Assembly: GCA_025617375.2 (NCBI GenBank)
Contig: JAMYGW020000002.1
Span: forward strand, 558,001 to 622,000
Direction of reading: 5' to 3'
Source: Acarospora socialis
Lineage: Eukaryota > Ascomycota > Lecanoromycetes > Acarosporales > Acarosporaceae
DNA length: 64,000 nt
Under the pieces are notes generated by a model that did not search any database, was not told where the DNA came from, and saw only the letters and a list, made by a program, of their open reading frames with translations. The position numbers and the translations under genes are program-made. Positions 1 through 11,150 of the stretch are shown here, one piece after another; the stretch's first letter is position 1, and each line of letters starts with the position of its first letter.

Positions 1-1051
1 TCATCAGCCGCATAGGGTGCTGAAGCTGCATCGGGATGCTGGGCGTTTGCTTTTATATCTCTTGGCTCGGGTTTGGGTGGAGTATCCTCCTCAATTTTGA
101 TTATACTAAGGTACCACGATGAGCATTACCCAACGCGTCTTTGCATTGTTTCAGTTTCAACTCTTAAGCATAGTCTATCTACACAGTTGCCATATCGCAC
201 GTCTGTTGGTCTCCCATATACGGAGTACCAAGAAGTAGAACTGGGAGATAGAAGCATGAGGACTGGCCGCATGAGCAGTTACTCCAAGTTCAGGATCTAC
301 CTCTCAGGGACTTGGCAGGTATTCGATTAAGTCTATACAGCGCAGACATCCATGCTACCTCATATTAATAAGTCCCGCTAGGCCAAGATCCAGCGTACAG
401 TACTATGTAACCTCGCAATTTGATTATGAAATGCTCATAGCAGAGAGCCAGCAAACCAGCCAAGAGTTTCTCACAAGATGCGTAAACATACCTAGTTTAT
501 AAACGGTTTGGTAACGGCTTTTCACATCGATTGAGATGAATACTGTTACTTGCGACCAAGATGTGCCTGAAGTAAATAGAGACATGTTGACCTCGGTCAA
601 TAGGGAAGCAATGATGTCATATCATTTGACATACTGTGGCTGGTGACGTGGCTTTGACCTCAGTAACCCACGCTCACAGCAACAGTAATGGTGAAAATAG
701 GCTGATTAGGGAGTATTTGCTATACAGGAGAGTATCGTCAATACAATGAAAACACAATAAGTGATTGCAGTTATCAAATGCTGTTTTCCGTCTCACACGT
801 TCTACTTGTGATGCTGCGCAGAAGTTGGTAGCAACCTTTTCGCCTGATGAATTTCCACCGATGTCATTTGCGATTCGATTTCCAGGGTCAGCCACACTTT
901 CACCTTTGGCTTCTGCAGTGCGCCCCTTCGCTTCAAAAACTCCTAACATCACCCGCCTCGTCTGTCTTTTCTCCCATCCAATCTACCACAGTCCGATCAT
1001 CAAGCATCTACTCATCAACCTCACGTTCATCAATCAAACCAGTCGCTCATC
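1..1051. other. Intergenic; upstream of the DUF1761-like gene
   Basis: I see no convincing gene here. The last 100 bases or so, before 1052, are rich in CT and in ATCATCAA-like words, which fits a fungal 5' leader. Short open frames in 73-330 and 674-1068 have no recognisable motif. Confidence 0.5.
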
Positions 1052-1819
1052 ATGTCTCTGCACTGTAAGTCTTTCTTCCCAATCTGCAAATCGTGACTCG
1101 TATCCCTCGCGTGGTGCGAAGTGACGACATTTGCAAAGACTATTCCGGACGTCACGTCCATCCATTGCAAAGCATGAAAACCTTCGATCTTTGCTATGCA
1201 GCCATGCAAGCAATGGCTACATACCGATAAACACGCTTCTCCACCACTATCAAGAAAGATCCAGCTAACAAAATCTCTTATAACCAGACCTCCCACCCGT
1301 CAAGCCCTCAGCCATCGCGCTAGGCACCATCTTCACACACACTGCCTCGCTCGCCGTCCTGGCCCCCGTCTTCGGCGATACCTACACGCGCGCCCAGTCG
1401 GCCAACTCCAAGGAGGAATTCGTGCGGTCCAAGGAAGCCGCCGGTGCCGCCGCCGCGTGGGGGTCGTCCCTCGTCGGCTCCGCGATCCAGACTTACGGCG
1501 TCGGGGCCCTCATCAACGCCACCGGCACGTTGAGCTACAAAGGTGCTGCCTACTTGGGCAGTCTGATCTTCATGGCTAGCTCCGCTCCTTCGGTAAGTTT
1601 CTCTTGAGTTTTGCTTTTCCCAATTGCCGGCATTGCGCGTGACTTGGTTTGGATTGGGTTGAGGCTGATATCGGAGTTTGTTAGTTCGTCTCGCAAATCT
1701 TCACCGAGAAGCGCCCCATGGACACTGTCGCTGTTGGTGCCCTCGCTCGTGTCTTTGAGACTGTCGGCCTGAGCATGTTCCTCACCTGGTGGGGAACTCG
1801 CACCAACCCATTCGACTAA
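1052..1819 (+). CDS. Small integral membrane protein, DUF1761-like
   Basis: Three exons are inferred: 1052-1064, 1288-1592 and 1685-1819, giving 150 residues. The first exon is only 13 nt (Met-Ser-Leu-His plus one base) and ends at GTAAGT; the introns end in CCAG and TTAG. The protein shows about four hydrophobic stretches with small-residue motifs (LAVLAPVFGDTY, AAWGSSLVGSAIQTYGV, AAYLGSLIFMASSAPS, LSMFLTWWGTRTNPF), which suggests a compact multi-pass membrane protein without a large soluble domain. The layout and the end TRTNPF resemble the fungal DUF1761 family, whose function is unknown. The family name comes from memory, so it is moderately sure; the gene structure is firmer because both junctions restore one uninterrupted frame. 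No function is claimed. Confidence 0.75.
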
Positions 1820-2222
1820 GCGCCTCGATTCCGTGGGCTTGAGGTGAAGGGTGTAATGTGGCGAAGTCGTAGCGGTAGTAGTTAGAGGCATTCGTGGCGA
1901 TGCAAAGGGAGAGAGTCAGGGGAGAATGGTGGTTGTGTTGCTTCAATCTCGTCTTCTTGAGTCTACTGATGCTCGTGGCAGTAGTGCAGGCAAATATCTC
2001 TGTGTATCAATAGCGGAACATGCAATCATCTCCATAAACCGTTCCTTGTTATCTAAGTGACTACACGTGAGGTCCGCCACAAGGCCACAGCAAGCAACAA
2101 AAGGAAAGATGTCCATCCACTCAAACCCCCCCCCCCCCCATTCAATCTCGCCGCCTGTAGAAACTCGTCGTCAGTAAGACACGGATTCAACAGTACCACA
2201 GGCTGGTAAGCTCACCCTCGTC
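1820..2222. other. Tail-to-tail intergenic with poly-C run
   Basis: This is the 3' space between two convergent genes. It contains a run of 14 C at 2126-2139. No gene is seen. Confidence 0.6.
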
Positions 2223-4560
2223 TCACTGACGCCCACCTTCAGCGCCTGACGCCCCGCCTCCCGCTCCTGCCGAAAGGCGCGCAGCCTCGTCGTCGGCGTC
2301 ATCGTCGTCATCGCGGAGGCGGGGATCGGCGAGGAACGGGGGGTCGCGCCTCGGGGTGGTGGGGATGAAAAAAGGGCTCGTTGCCCCCGTGAGCTGCTGG
2401 CGGCTCCCCGAGCCGATCATGACGGGGAGAGGGGGGAGGGGTCGGGGCGGGGAGGGGAAGGGAGGAGGCCCGTACACGACGGGGGAGGAGCTGGTCCGCA
2501 CGTTGGCGGAGAGGCCCGGGCCACCTCTACGCGACGGCGTGGTGCCGTGCGTGCGGCTGGTGGTGGGCGGCAGGGTCAAGCGCTGCGAGGAGGAAGAGGG
2601 GGGGAAGAGCGAGGTCGGTAGGTGTTGGCCGCCACCACTTGCTACGTTGTCGAGCTCCCCGTCTTGCGCTGTGGAGGGTGCTGGGAGTGGACGGTTGGGT
2701 GCGCAGTTTAGAAAACGACGGCGGCGAAGAGACGGAGTGTTGACGATAGTACGCTGGAGAGTATGGATGGGCAACAACGTGGTGGAGCTTTCACGAGGCG
2801 CGGCTTGCTGTTCGTTGCCATGATGATACGGTGTAACAGGTCCTTCAATTGCAGACGTCAAACTACCTGTATAGAAAGGGTGATCTTCCCGCCTCGGTGG
2901 CGGAGGTAGCGGACGCGGTAGCATGCTTTCTCTCATCTCCCGTAGCGTTCGCCTCCGTAGCGCACCAAGAGAAGTCGAGGCATCGGTGTCGCCTGGACGC
3001 TTCCTCTTCATCCCGTACATGTACTGCTTCTTGTCGGGATCAGTCGGACGCAAGCGTGCTTCCTCTACGATTTCGTCAATGGCGAATCCCGCTGTCTCTT
3101 GACCCGGCATACCAACCTCATCCAATGCAAGGTATCGTGTGAAAAGCCGTTCCGCATTTGTAGCGTTCCCGCCGCCAAGGAAGCCGGAGCCTTCAACAGC
3201 GACATTGTCAGGAGATGGGTCAGGATTGAACCGGTGAGGGCCTGGTAGGCGAACCGACTGCGGACCGAACAATTGCGCAGCTTCCTCGGTGTCTGGAACA
3301 TCAAGTCCTAGTCCCCATAACTGTTCTCTCATCGCCAAATGCGCTCTGCATACTTGTCAGCAGGGAGTCCAGCACCGTGTCTAGGACTTTTGCGTACCTA
3401 GCCAGTGGCGCGAGTAAGTTCAAGTAAGCTGTGATCTCGGCTTGTCTAGTTTTCCAGTGGTCCCATTGCTTGACCTCTTGTACAAGCTCTTCGACTCTGC
3501 TGTCTAGGGATTCCTTTTGTTCCTCTAACTTATCGCGCTCGTCGCCCATATTAGCCATCATGATCTGTAACTTATCCTTCTCACTCTCTGCCGTCGCTAT
3601 CACTGCCGCCATTCTGGCGACCCTTCGTTCTTGTTCATCAAGTTTGTTCTGTTGGGTATTCTTGTCATACTCGACCCAGTCTAGACGGTTACGAAGCATC
3701 GTGCTATAACGCCAGAGGGCAACGAATTGGAACTGGAAAGCGTGAGCAAAAGGAGCACACATTATTGCAATCCAGGCATGCTTACCCTCGCCTCGTCCAT
3801 GTTCGGATGACTGACGAACATGGTAGGCGGCGGCCATTCCATGTCACTTGCCGAAAGTTGAGGGTCAAACTCTCCATCTCGGAGACCATGCACTGCATAG
3901 ACTTTCTTGGGCATCACATCTTCTCGTTCTCCGCTGCAGACTGGGCACGGCGCGCGCGGTGGCTGGTCCGCCGGATGAAAAGGAATGCCTGGATCGCATA
4001 GTGATCAGCCTCGAAGGCTGCGAGCACAGCCAGATAGGGCAAGGAAAGGAGGTATACGAACCGCCACCTTCGAAGTGTTTCGCACAGCTTACGTGCGCAC
4101 ATTCCGTGAGCCACAATTTAGTTGCAAAGCCGTTTTCGGAGGCCGGCGTTGACTGAAGCCCTTGGTTACCATCCGATTCCGAGTAGATTGAATCCAACGT
4201 CTCCCCGCAAACGTTACATCTGAAGATTATGTCGAGCGGGTTAAACTTGTGACGCTGCATGATGTTCAGAACGGTTGATTAGTACCAGCTCATGTAGAAG
4301 GGTGGGAACACTCGGGGAGAAGGTGTCGAAGTGGGATGAGCCAAATGAGGGCTCGTGACCCAGGCACCAAAATGAGAACTTTTGGTCATGACAGGAAAAG
4401 TTGGGAAGACAGGAAGCTCAGCTCTACGGATCATTAACGATAGATACAAGTATTCACTTACCATCAGGGACGATAGCTGCGAGTGCAGGTCTGGTTTGTT
4501 CACTCCAAAGGGTTGGAGTGTCGCCAACGACTGTTCATCGCGGGATACGTTGTCCGACAT
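2223..4560 (-). CDS. RING-like plus coiled-coil protein, HEI10/Zip3-like architecture
   Basis: Five exons (4560-4462, 4254-4062, 3988-3786, 3732-3398, 3345-2223) give 650 residues with all phases consistent. Residues 46-115 form a zinc-binding RING-like module: Cys46-x2-Cys49, Cys85-x-His87-x2-Cys90-x2-His93 and Cys112-x2-Cys115 (motifs CNVC, CAHVSCAKH, CPVC). Residues of about 166-277 are a long heptad-rich coiled coil (LDEQERRVARM, EEQKESLDSRVEELVQEV). The remaining 370 residues are low-complexity, rich in Pro, Ser and Arg, with an acidic patch (DDDDDADDEAA) near the end. RING with a Cys-His-Cys-His core, then coiled coil, then disordered tail is the layout of the HEI10/CCNB1IP1 and Zip3/RNF212 meiotic SUMO/ubiquitin ligases. 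That assignment is inference from architecture; a generic RING protein is possible. The RING-coil structure itself is well supported. Confidence 0.8.
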
Positions 4561-4834
4561 CGTTGTGCTCTTGAACTGACGACTTGCAAATGATGCTATT
4601 TATCTGCGGAGAGTAGAAGTAGATTCTAAAACGAGTTGTGGGTGTGTGAAGAGCGTTGGGGGTTGGAAGTGGAGGGTGAAAGTGAGATCGTTGTTCAAAT
4701 CGCGTGCCCATTCAAAATGGCTGAAGCTTCCTGCACACAGAACATGATAACGAGTCCTATTCACGGGAGAAAACCAACACACTATGTACAGCCAACCAGG
4801 GTCATCAATGAACATTGCTGAACGCTAACGGCGC

Positions 4835-5540
4835 CTATACAAACGTCCGGCAAGGGTATCTGTCAATTGTATCAGTACTGACTGCGTTACAGGAAGGGAG
4901 ACGTCACGTACTCTTCTGGGTATCCTTCTACCCTGTCTCTATCCATAACATATTGCTTTGCTTCCTTCTTAGGACCCAACGGCGTCGGTAGCGGCGGCAT
5001 TCCACCGGGCCCTAATACACTTCCTACACTCTTCTTGTCCTTCTCGAACAGAGCCGCCAGTCCTTTCTCCTCTCCTTCCTGCTTGACTTGCACAAGGTGC
5101 TTGGCACCTGCTTCGCCGATTTGCAACACGTCCTCCTTGGGGGAAGCTTTACTCCCAACCGACAACAGGCCCACCACATCCGCTTGGTTCACAACGCTGA
5201 GGCGTGGATAACTTCTTCGCATGTCCCGCTTGAAGTATGGGTTCTCCGCGATATCTGTCGCTGGAAGGGTGATTGGGTCATCGTAGTCTTCCGGAGGATT
5301 TGCTCCCGGCGGTGGATTTCGGTACTGGGGATTGAGTGGGATACCGTTGGAGCGGTTTGGGTCCACAGCGAAAGCTCGACGGATCCGCTCCCAAACACCG
5401 GTGGACTGTACGGTATATTTCTGAAGACGTTCAGCACAGCATCCTTTGAAAATAGGTGGGGGGTGGGGTCATACCTTGGAAACAGCTACCGCGGCTCGAG
5501 CGGATTGGACTGCACGCACCGCTGCTTCCTTTGTCGCCAT
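4835..5540 (-). CDS. NADH:ubiquinone oxidoreductase accessory subunit, 21.3 kDa type
   Basis: Three exons (5540-5475, 5420-4912, 4859-4835) encode 199 residues. Hallmarks I recall for this fungal complex I subunit are present: YTVQSTGVWERIRR, DPNRSNGIPLNPQYRNP, PATDIAENPYFKRDMRRSYP, VVNQADVVGLLSVGS and KGLAALFEKD. The subunit is an accessory part of mitochondrial complex I, counterpart of a Neurospora 21.3 kDa subunit, and has no catalytic role. The final exon is only 25 nt. Without splicing the frame would end in VTSPFL; with the GTACGT...GACAG intron removed it ends PEEYPCRTFV, matching the PxKYPCRTF-like end of homologues, so the short last exon is probably real. The start at 5540 gives a short Ala/Arg-rich N terminus compatible with mitochondrial import. 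Confidence 0.88.
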
Positions 5541-6111
5541 TTCTGAACCCTTGTTTAATACTTCTGCTTTATGATCTTGTGGACAGTCCCTGAGCACTCA
5601 GTCCTCGTCAAGATCAGCGCAGCTGTCACCTTCTGAGACCGTGGTGTCGTTGCACCCAGAGCGAAGCGAACGGTGAGGTTCGCCTAACTTACTGAATACG
5701 GCCGACGAGACACTACGGCCGACGAGACATGCCCAACGCGCAATATGCGTTACACTTTCTGCTGGCATTGTTCTACTTAGAAGATTGATCTGGATGGTTA
5801 TCGGGATTACTTATGGCTTACTGGGGCGTTATCAGCACCGCGGACATTTAGTTGTTATCGCTGAAACCGGGAACCTGCAATAGGTTCTATTGCTGTACTT
5901 TTATTCTGTAACCAGAGACGGCAAACACACCAGTGAGAACCTTTGCTGGAGGATCAGAAATCCCACCGTCCTGCCACCGGCTACATTGGAAAGCCTTGAC
6001 CGAAGTACGTACTACGAACCTGGTCCCAATATCGTCTATCCTAGAAGAGACGAGACGAACGTACAGGATCCTCCTAGGACTGACACAGAAGAAAAACCCT
6101 ATGCCCTATGT
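5541..6111. other. Intergenic; promoter of the complex I subunit gene
   Basis: No gene is seen. It holds the upstream region of the complex I subunit gene (start 5540) and the 3' flank of the thiol peroxidase gene. A 17-nt tandem duplication is annotated separately. Confidence 0.5.
5697..5730. repeat. 17-nt unit repeated twice in tandem
   Basis: Two adjacent copies of a 17-nt unit beginning TACGGCCGACGAGACA, differing only at the last base (C or T). It lies about 160 bp upstream of the complex I subunit start codon, so it could be a doubled factor-binding site. That role is speculative. Confidence 0.85.
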
Positions 6112-7073
6112 TCAAGCTTCACGCCCTTCGTCAAGCTTTGCAGCTGTGTCAGCAACATCGGCAGCCACGTTAGCCGTAGCTTCCTGGTCTTTCGGCTCGC
6201 TGTCGATTGCCTCTTGCTTTTCAGCCGTCTGGGCATCCATTTTCCCCTCTTCAATTGCCTTTTCCACTTCGTCCCCTTCTGGAGCGTTCCTGACATCCTC
6301 AGTGGTATGCTCAGACCCCACGAGCTTCCGGACAACCTCTACTGTAGCGGCCGGCCCGCCGGCCTCAGCCGCTAAGACCTTACCTTCCTTGTCAATGACA
6401 ACCACGCCTCTGGTTGTGCCCTTCGGCGGCTTTTTCATACCGATTGCGGAGATCAAATTCGCTTTAGGGTCGCAGAGCAACGGGTAAGGGAGGTTTTGCT
6501 TCGCCTTGAAGGTAGTGTTCGACTTGGGTGAGTCGGTGGAGAGGCCGTAGATCGCGAGACCGGTGGCTGTCAAAGGGGTGTATGAATCCCGAAACAGACA
6601 TACTTGGGTGGTGCCTGAACTCCTCAGCGATCACCCCCAGATACGTTCTCAGTGGTTAGGCATGTGGGATGCCCCCTCAGCGCTGCGACGCGATAGAGAG
6701 CTTGGAGTACTGTGCTAGGCGCAAGTAGCCTCCTGGTGCAAGGATTGAACTTACAGCCTGGTGTGCTTGCCTTGGGGTACGTGAACAGTACGACGCCGCC
6801 TTTGCTGTCATCGACGAGCTTCTTAAGCGTCGTCTTCTCGCCATCATTGGTTTCGATCTCCCCACCGAAACCCTCGAGGCTAATCGACTCGCCTACCGTA
6901 AGCTTGCCATTGGACGAGGACGTGCCATTGGCCGCAGCTGATGACTCTTCCTGCCCGCCAGTCGCAGCACCCTTAGCTTTTCCACCTGCAGGCTTCGCTG
7001 GGTTAGACTTCTTGGTCGCGGTCGGTTCCTCAGCCGGTTCAGCCGGAGCTTTGCGCTTTCTTAGCTCGACCAT
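6112..7073 (-). CDS. DOT5: Dot5/PRXQ-type thiol peroxidase (peroxiredoxin)
   Basis: Two exons (7073-6755 and 6614-6112) give 273 residues. The splice joins TPG to CTTQVCLFRD, restoring the peroxiredoxin active site: peroxidatic Cys107 in YPKASTPGC and a putative resolving Cys112 five residues on, the spacing of the PRXQ/BCP subfamily. DLPYPLL-like and GVVVIDKEGKV segments of the fold follow. The N-terminal 55 residues are Lys/Ala/Pro-rich with a possible nuclear signal (LRKRK), as in yeast Dot5, the nuclear thiol peroxidase. The enzyme reduces alkyl hydroperoxides using thioredoxin. The C terminus carries an extra acidic, Ala/Glu-rich tail of about 70 residues (EDVRNAPEGDEVEKAIEEG) that yeast Dot5 lacks. 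The active-site Cys codon is itself split by the intron. Confidence 0.9.
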
Positions 7074-9044
7074 AATATCTTAGGACGAAGCGCGAAGTTG
7101 GCACGACAATTGGTTAGGACGAGAGCGGGGGTTCTGAAGTGATAAAGTAGTGGTTGCTGACACTGAAGTGTGTCGAGGGCGCACCATCGTACACAGCCCG
7201 GCGCTGAAGTTGCGGTTCGGCCCGCAAAATCAACCCCGGACTTAAGGGCAGTCTCCACCTTTCCCCGTCTACGACCAATCAACGCAATGCGATGAATTAC
7301 GTAATATCTATGATTCTATCGAAGCCTTGCCGGATTGCCCTAATCGACTTCCATCGCAGAACGCTCCACTACGCTTACAATGCTGAGTGAAGTTGCACCC
7401 GTCGATGCGCATCATGTGCATACTCCATGCTTTTGATTTTGGTGTTTTACAAAAGTATATTGAGTGCGGTGGCACCAAGAAAAAATCTGCCGTCCTTTAC
7501 AAACTCCCTTCAATGGTATAAAGTACGTTGATCCAGCCCCGAAGTACGGGCACTGCCGCGAGCAGGCGGGTATCTTTCACTTCGAAACCCTTTAGCCATT
7601 GCCGCGCATTGATGCGAACAGCTGTGCCTCAGACTCGGGACGCTTAGATATCCACATCTCATTCAAGATAATTTCTAACCTCGGACCCTTCATGTCTGCA
7701 GTCATGTGCCGAGTCTTCGGCCATGACTCTTCATCCTCGGGGGGAAAAGCTTCACCAAAATAGGCGTACTAAGGCTATGAGGAGATCCTAGTCAAGGTGC
7801 AGTAACTAGATAGTATCGAAACGTTGTGTGAGTACTGTACATACAAGATGTACGACGCTGTCTGCACGGTTCATGTCAAACATATTCTGCATCTAGATAA
7901 TTTCAATCACTTCTGTGTACCGACGCTCGTGTTAGCTGATAATCTTCAACCTCGATACTACGCTATTGGGTCATATTCAGGCATGTCATAACCAGTAACA
8001 GCAAGCATACAGGCAGCGGCTCTTCCGATTTGCATTCACCATCCCACGGAATCAGCTTCAAAAACTGTACCATCGACGATATAATTCACTGGCCGGTACG
8101 TTTGGCAGACACATCAGCCGCTTCCGCTGATATCTAAGACATGATCTCCCAGTAATTCCTGGTAAACCTTCATGCGCAGTTCCAGAGGACTTTGACAAGA
8201 AAGCAGAGCGCGATTGTCCCTTGGGTCACTGTTCTGGCAATGGAGTAGATGGCGTGATGAGCGCGTGCTCACACTGTCAGGAGTGGCTCCACGACATCTG
8301 CTTTCCATTGCTCAATCTGGCCTTTTCTTTGCGCTGCAGGGCCGCTTCACCGGCGACAACGGTGCTTCAGAAACTATCTTAAGGGAATAAGAACGGGGAG
8401 TAAACGAATATGAGAATTCTATTAGCTATCTTCCTTTTGTAATTTCGGAAAGGCTATAGATGGGATGAGGTCGAGTGATGACAATTGGAGAAGAATGTCA
8501 AAGTAAATACAGCCAAGGTTTGAATACATCAGTAATTCTATGCCACGCTGTTGCAACAAGACCAGCGATGGTGGGATATGCAACATTCAGACTTTAATTC
8601 TGGACTCGACCAAATCCATTGATACTCATATACATCGAGAGATCTCGCGATTAAAGTGAAGAAAGCAAGCAACAAGATTTCCATCTAAGATACGAGTACA
8701 GCCGACTGCTCAAGAGTAAGCACAATCACGTGACTAGCCAGCTGGGCCAGACCAGCAAAGACCCGAGATCAGCCGCTAGTTTCAAATCATCGGAGGAAAC
8801 AGGAGAGGCGAAACTTTTGTTCTTCAACTTATCGGACGGTCTTCTTTAACCCTACCTAGTCATTACACTACTCCACAATCAACCAGCATTGAAACGAATT
8901 TTGACCTACTCTATTGCTTCGTCTCGATAGTCAGCTGCATACACGATTCGCCATTTTGTCGTAAACAACGCACGACACACTCATCTCGCCCGCTCGTACG
9001 ATCCGTTTTCTTTCTTCCCACAGTCTTTACAACACACAGCCATC
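7074..9044. other. Gene-free 2 kb between divergent genes
   Basis: I find no supported gene in this 2 kb stretch. It contains the promoter of the thiol peroxidase on the left. On the right, about 8930-9044, is a CT-rich leader for UPS2 that ends in CACACAGCCATC before the start codon. The longest open frame (8114-8308, minus) has no motif. A noncoding RNA or a gene made of very short exons cannot be excluded. Confidence 0.45.
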
Positions 9045-9670
9045 ATGCGAGTCTTCGCTTCAAATTGTACTTTCGACTACTCGTGGGAGGAAGTGTCGAC
9101 GGCCAATTGGCGGAAGTACTGCCCATGGAACGACAAGACAACCCACGTCATAGCCGTCGACACACTGTCCCGACACGTTGATCCATTGACAGGAATCGTA
9201 AGTGCTTGCATCGACTCACCTCTACCGGATATGACTGACAGCTCATGCAGCTTCGGACCGAACGCTTGATAACGTGCCATCAAACTGCACCGAAGTGGGT
9301 AGTCTCGCTCCTCGGCGGCAGCACCACCTCTCACGTCTACGAAACCTCCTACGTTGATCCGCGGGCGAAGAAAGTCACTATGTGCTCTACAAATCTCACC
9401 TGGTCGAACCTTCTATCGGTCCGAGAGACAGTTGTCTATCAGCCCTCGAAGTCTGCACCGGAGTCACGGACAGAATTCAGACAAGACGCCAAGATTACGG
9501 CGTTGTGCGGTGGGTGGCAGAAAGTGAAAACCCGCATCGAGGAGGCAAGCGTGGAGAGGTTCGGGCAGAACGCTCAGAAGGGACGGGAAGGGTTCGAGGC
9601 CGTGTTGGAGATGAGCCGGAGAGTATTTGGGGAACAGAAGGAGGAACAAAGGTTGAAGCAGATGGCATAG
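9045..9670 (+). CDS. UPS2: PRELI/MSF1-domain lipid transfer protein, Ups2-like
   Basis: Two exons (9045-9197 and 9251-9670, intron GTAAGT...GCAG of 53 bp) give 190 residues, almost entirely a PRELI/MSF1 domain. Segments shared with yeast Ups2 include the N-terminal FDYSWEEV and ANWRKY, THVIAVDTLSR, ERLITCHQTAPKW, LLGGSTTSHVYE, KKVTMCSTNLTWSNLL, QDAKITAL and SVERFGQNAQKG. Ups2, with Mdm35, carries phosphatidylserine across the mitochondrial intermembrane space, feeding phosphatidylethanolamine synthesis at the inner membrane. The match to Ups2 is visibly closer than to Ups1 (for example ANWRKY and THVIAVD). The protein is shorter than yeast Ups2 (about 230 residues) because the C-terminal extension is missing. 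It converges on the gene ending at 10094. Confidence 0.9.
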
Positions 9671-10093
9671 GTGCACCAACCGTGAACCCTCGGTGCGCTC
9701 GGCGAGGAAACCGTTTGAGCTGGGATTTGATGATACTCGACCTTAGCGTTTGCCGTTATCGTCATGGTAACGGTGCATTGGGAACGGCGTAAGACTGTGT
9801 ACAATGGCGTTGGACTCGGTTGGGGCTCGGTTGGTTTGCTGCATAGCGTACGGCACACCGCTCATCGTCTTCAGTCCGTGGCATTGCACAATGACATAAG
9901 CTCTTTTCAGCAGAGACATAGACTAGAACTAGACTAGACGATAAAGACAACGCAGAAGACTTTATCTATTTATGCATCATATAATCATTATCGTGACGGC
10001 GTGCGACAGAGACGATGGACTGCTCCGGACCATATATCACAATATCAGACCCCCAAACACCAGGCTTGAACAATCAAACTCTTCCCAATAAGG
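9671..10093. other. Tail-to-tail intergenic
   Basis: 3' space between UPS2 and the convergent minus-strand gene. Overlapping short frames on both strands look like chance. Nothing else is seen. Confidence 0.5.
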
Positions 10094-11150
10094 TCATATC
10101 AGCCCACCAAGCACTACCTTACCCAGTCCCGCAATTTCACTCTTCACCCCACTCCTACTCGCATCCTCAAACTCCCTCACCACCCCCGCCACAATCACCT
10201 TCCTCAACCGCGCATCGGCCTTACCGAATCCATCCCCGACCGCCGGCGAACACACCGCCGGCGACGACACCAAACTCATAATGCGCGTGTAGCAATCGAT
10301 CAGCACATCACACAGCGTCGCAAACGTCTCGAAGAAGTCCGGATCAAACGGCAGCGACGGCGTCAGCAGATGCGAATACTCCTCGCCGGGAAAGAGCTCC
10401 TGCTCGCCGGCGGGGAAAGCGGAGGCGGACGAGGAGCCGGTGGAGGCGATGCCGGCGGTCATGGACTTGAGGTCGGACGGGTCGCTGGTGCTGTTCATGG
10501 GGAGGCCGATCTCGGTGGCGGAGCTGGTGCGGCGGCCCTTGGTGCCGGAGGCGGCGTGCGTGGCCCGCTTGAACATCTGCGGGATGCGGGCGCGCGAAAG
10601 CGAGGAGGCGGAGGAGCCGTCGGGGGGGTGGGATTGCTGGAAGGTCTCGAATTCGAGGAGGAGGGCATTGAGGGCGCGGAGGTAGTCGAGCGGGTGGGTG
10701 GAGTTGAGGTCGAGGATGGTGGGCAGGGAGAGGCCGAGGAGGAGGTAGTTGGTGGCGCGGCGCGAGAGCTTGCGCGCGTCGAAGTAGGGCATTTTGCCGA
10801 GGTCGGCTTTGGTGAAGAGGAGGGTGTTGAACCAGTAGACGCGGCCTTCGTGCCTGTGGAGAGAGGATCAGCGTGCGGGACTTGGGCAGATGCGGGCTGT
10901 GGGACAGTTGCGCTCACGCTTTTCTTAGATACTCCAGCGTAGATATTCTTTTTGATGACATATCGTGGATGTGTTGATATATGACATTTGGGTTTTGTGG
11001 CCCGCCAATTGAAGTGCTGGGTATACTGGGCGGAGCCAATGAAGCCCCGCCGCTGCTCTGGCCAAGACTGAAGGTTGAATGGGAGGTGCCAGGCGGTTTG
11101 CCAGGATCTGTCTCCTTCCTCAAATTGTTTCCGAACGGCGCGACGATCAT
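10094..11150 (-). CDS. Conserved hypothetical protein
   Basis: Two exons (11150-10918 and 10853-10094; intron GTGAGC...CACAG) give 330 residues. The junction yields a fluent stretch, YLRKAHEGRVYWFNTLLFT, which supports it. I do not recognise the protein. The N terminus is Ser/Pro/Gly-rich; the middle (about 60-150) is helical and looks conserved (NVIYQHIHDMSSKRISTLEY, ARKLSRRATNYLLLGLSLP, LDYLRALNALLLEFETFQ); then comes a Ser/Ala-rich linker and a C-terminal helical part (FFETFATLCDVLIDCYTRI, DARLRKVIVAGVVREFED). No signal peptide or clear membrane segment is seen. Strong GC bias at third positions creates long false frames on the opposite strand. It may be a cytosolic helical scaffold, but no function is claimed. 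Confidence 0.75.

Noticed and set aside
10370-10942. Gly/Glu-rich 190-codon plus-strand frame
   Set aside because: Compositional shadow of the conserved protein encoded on the minus strand.
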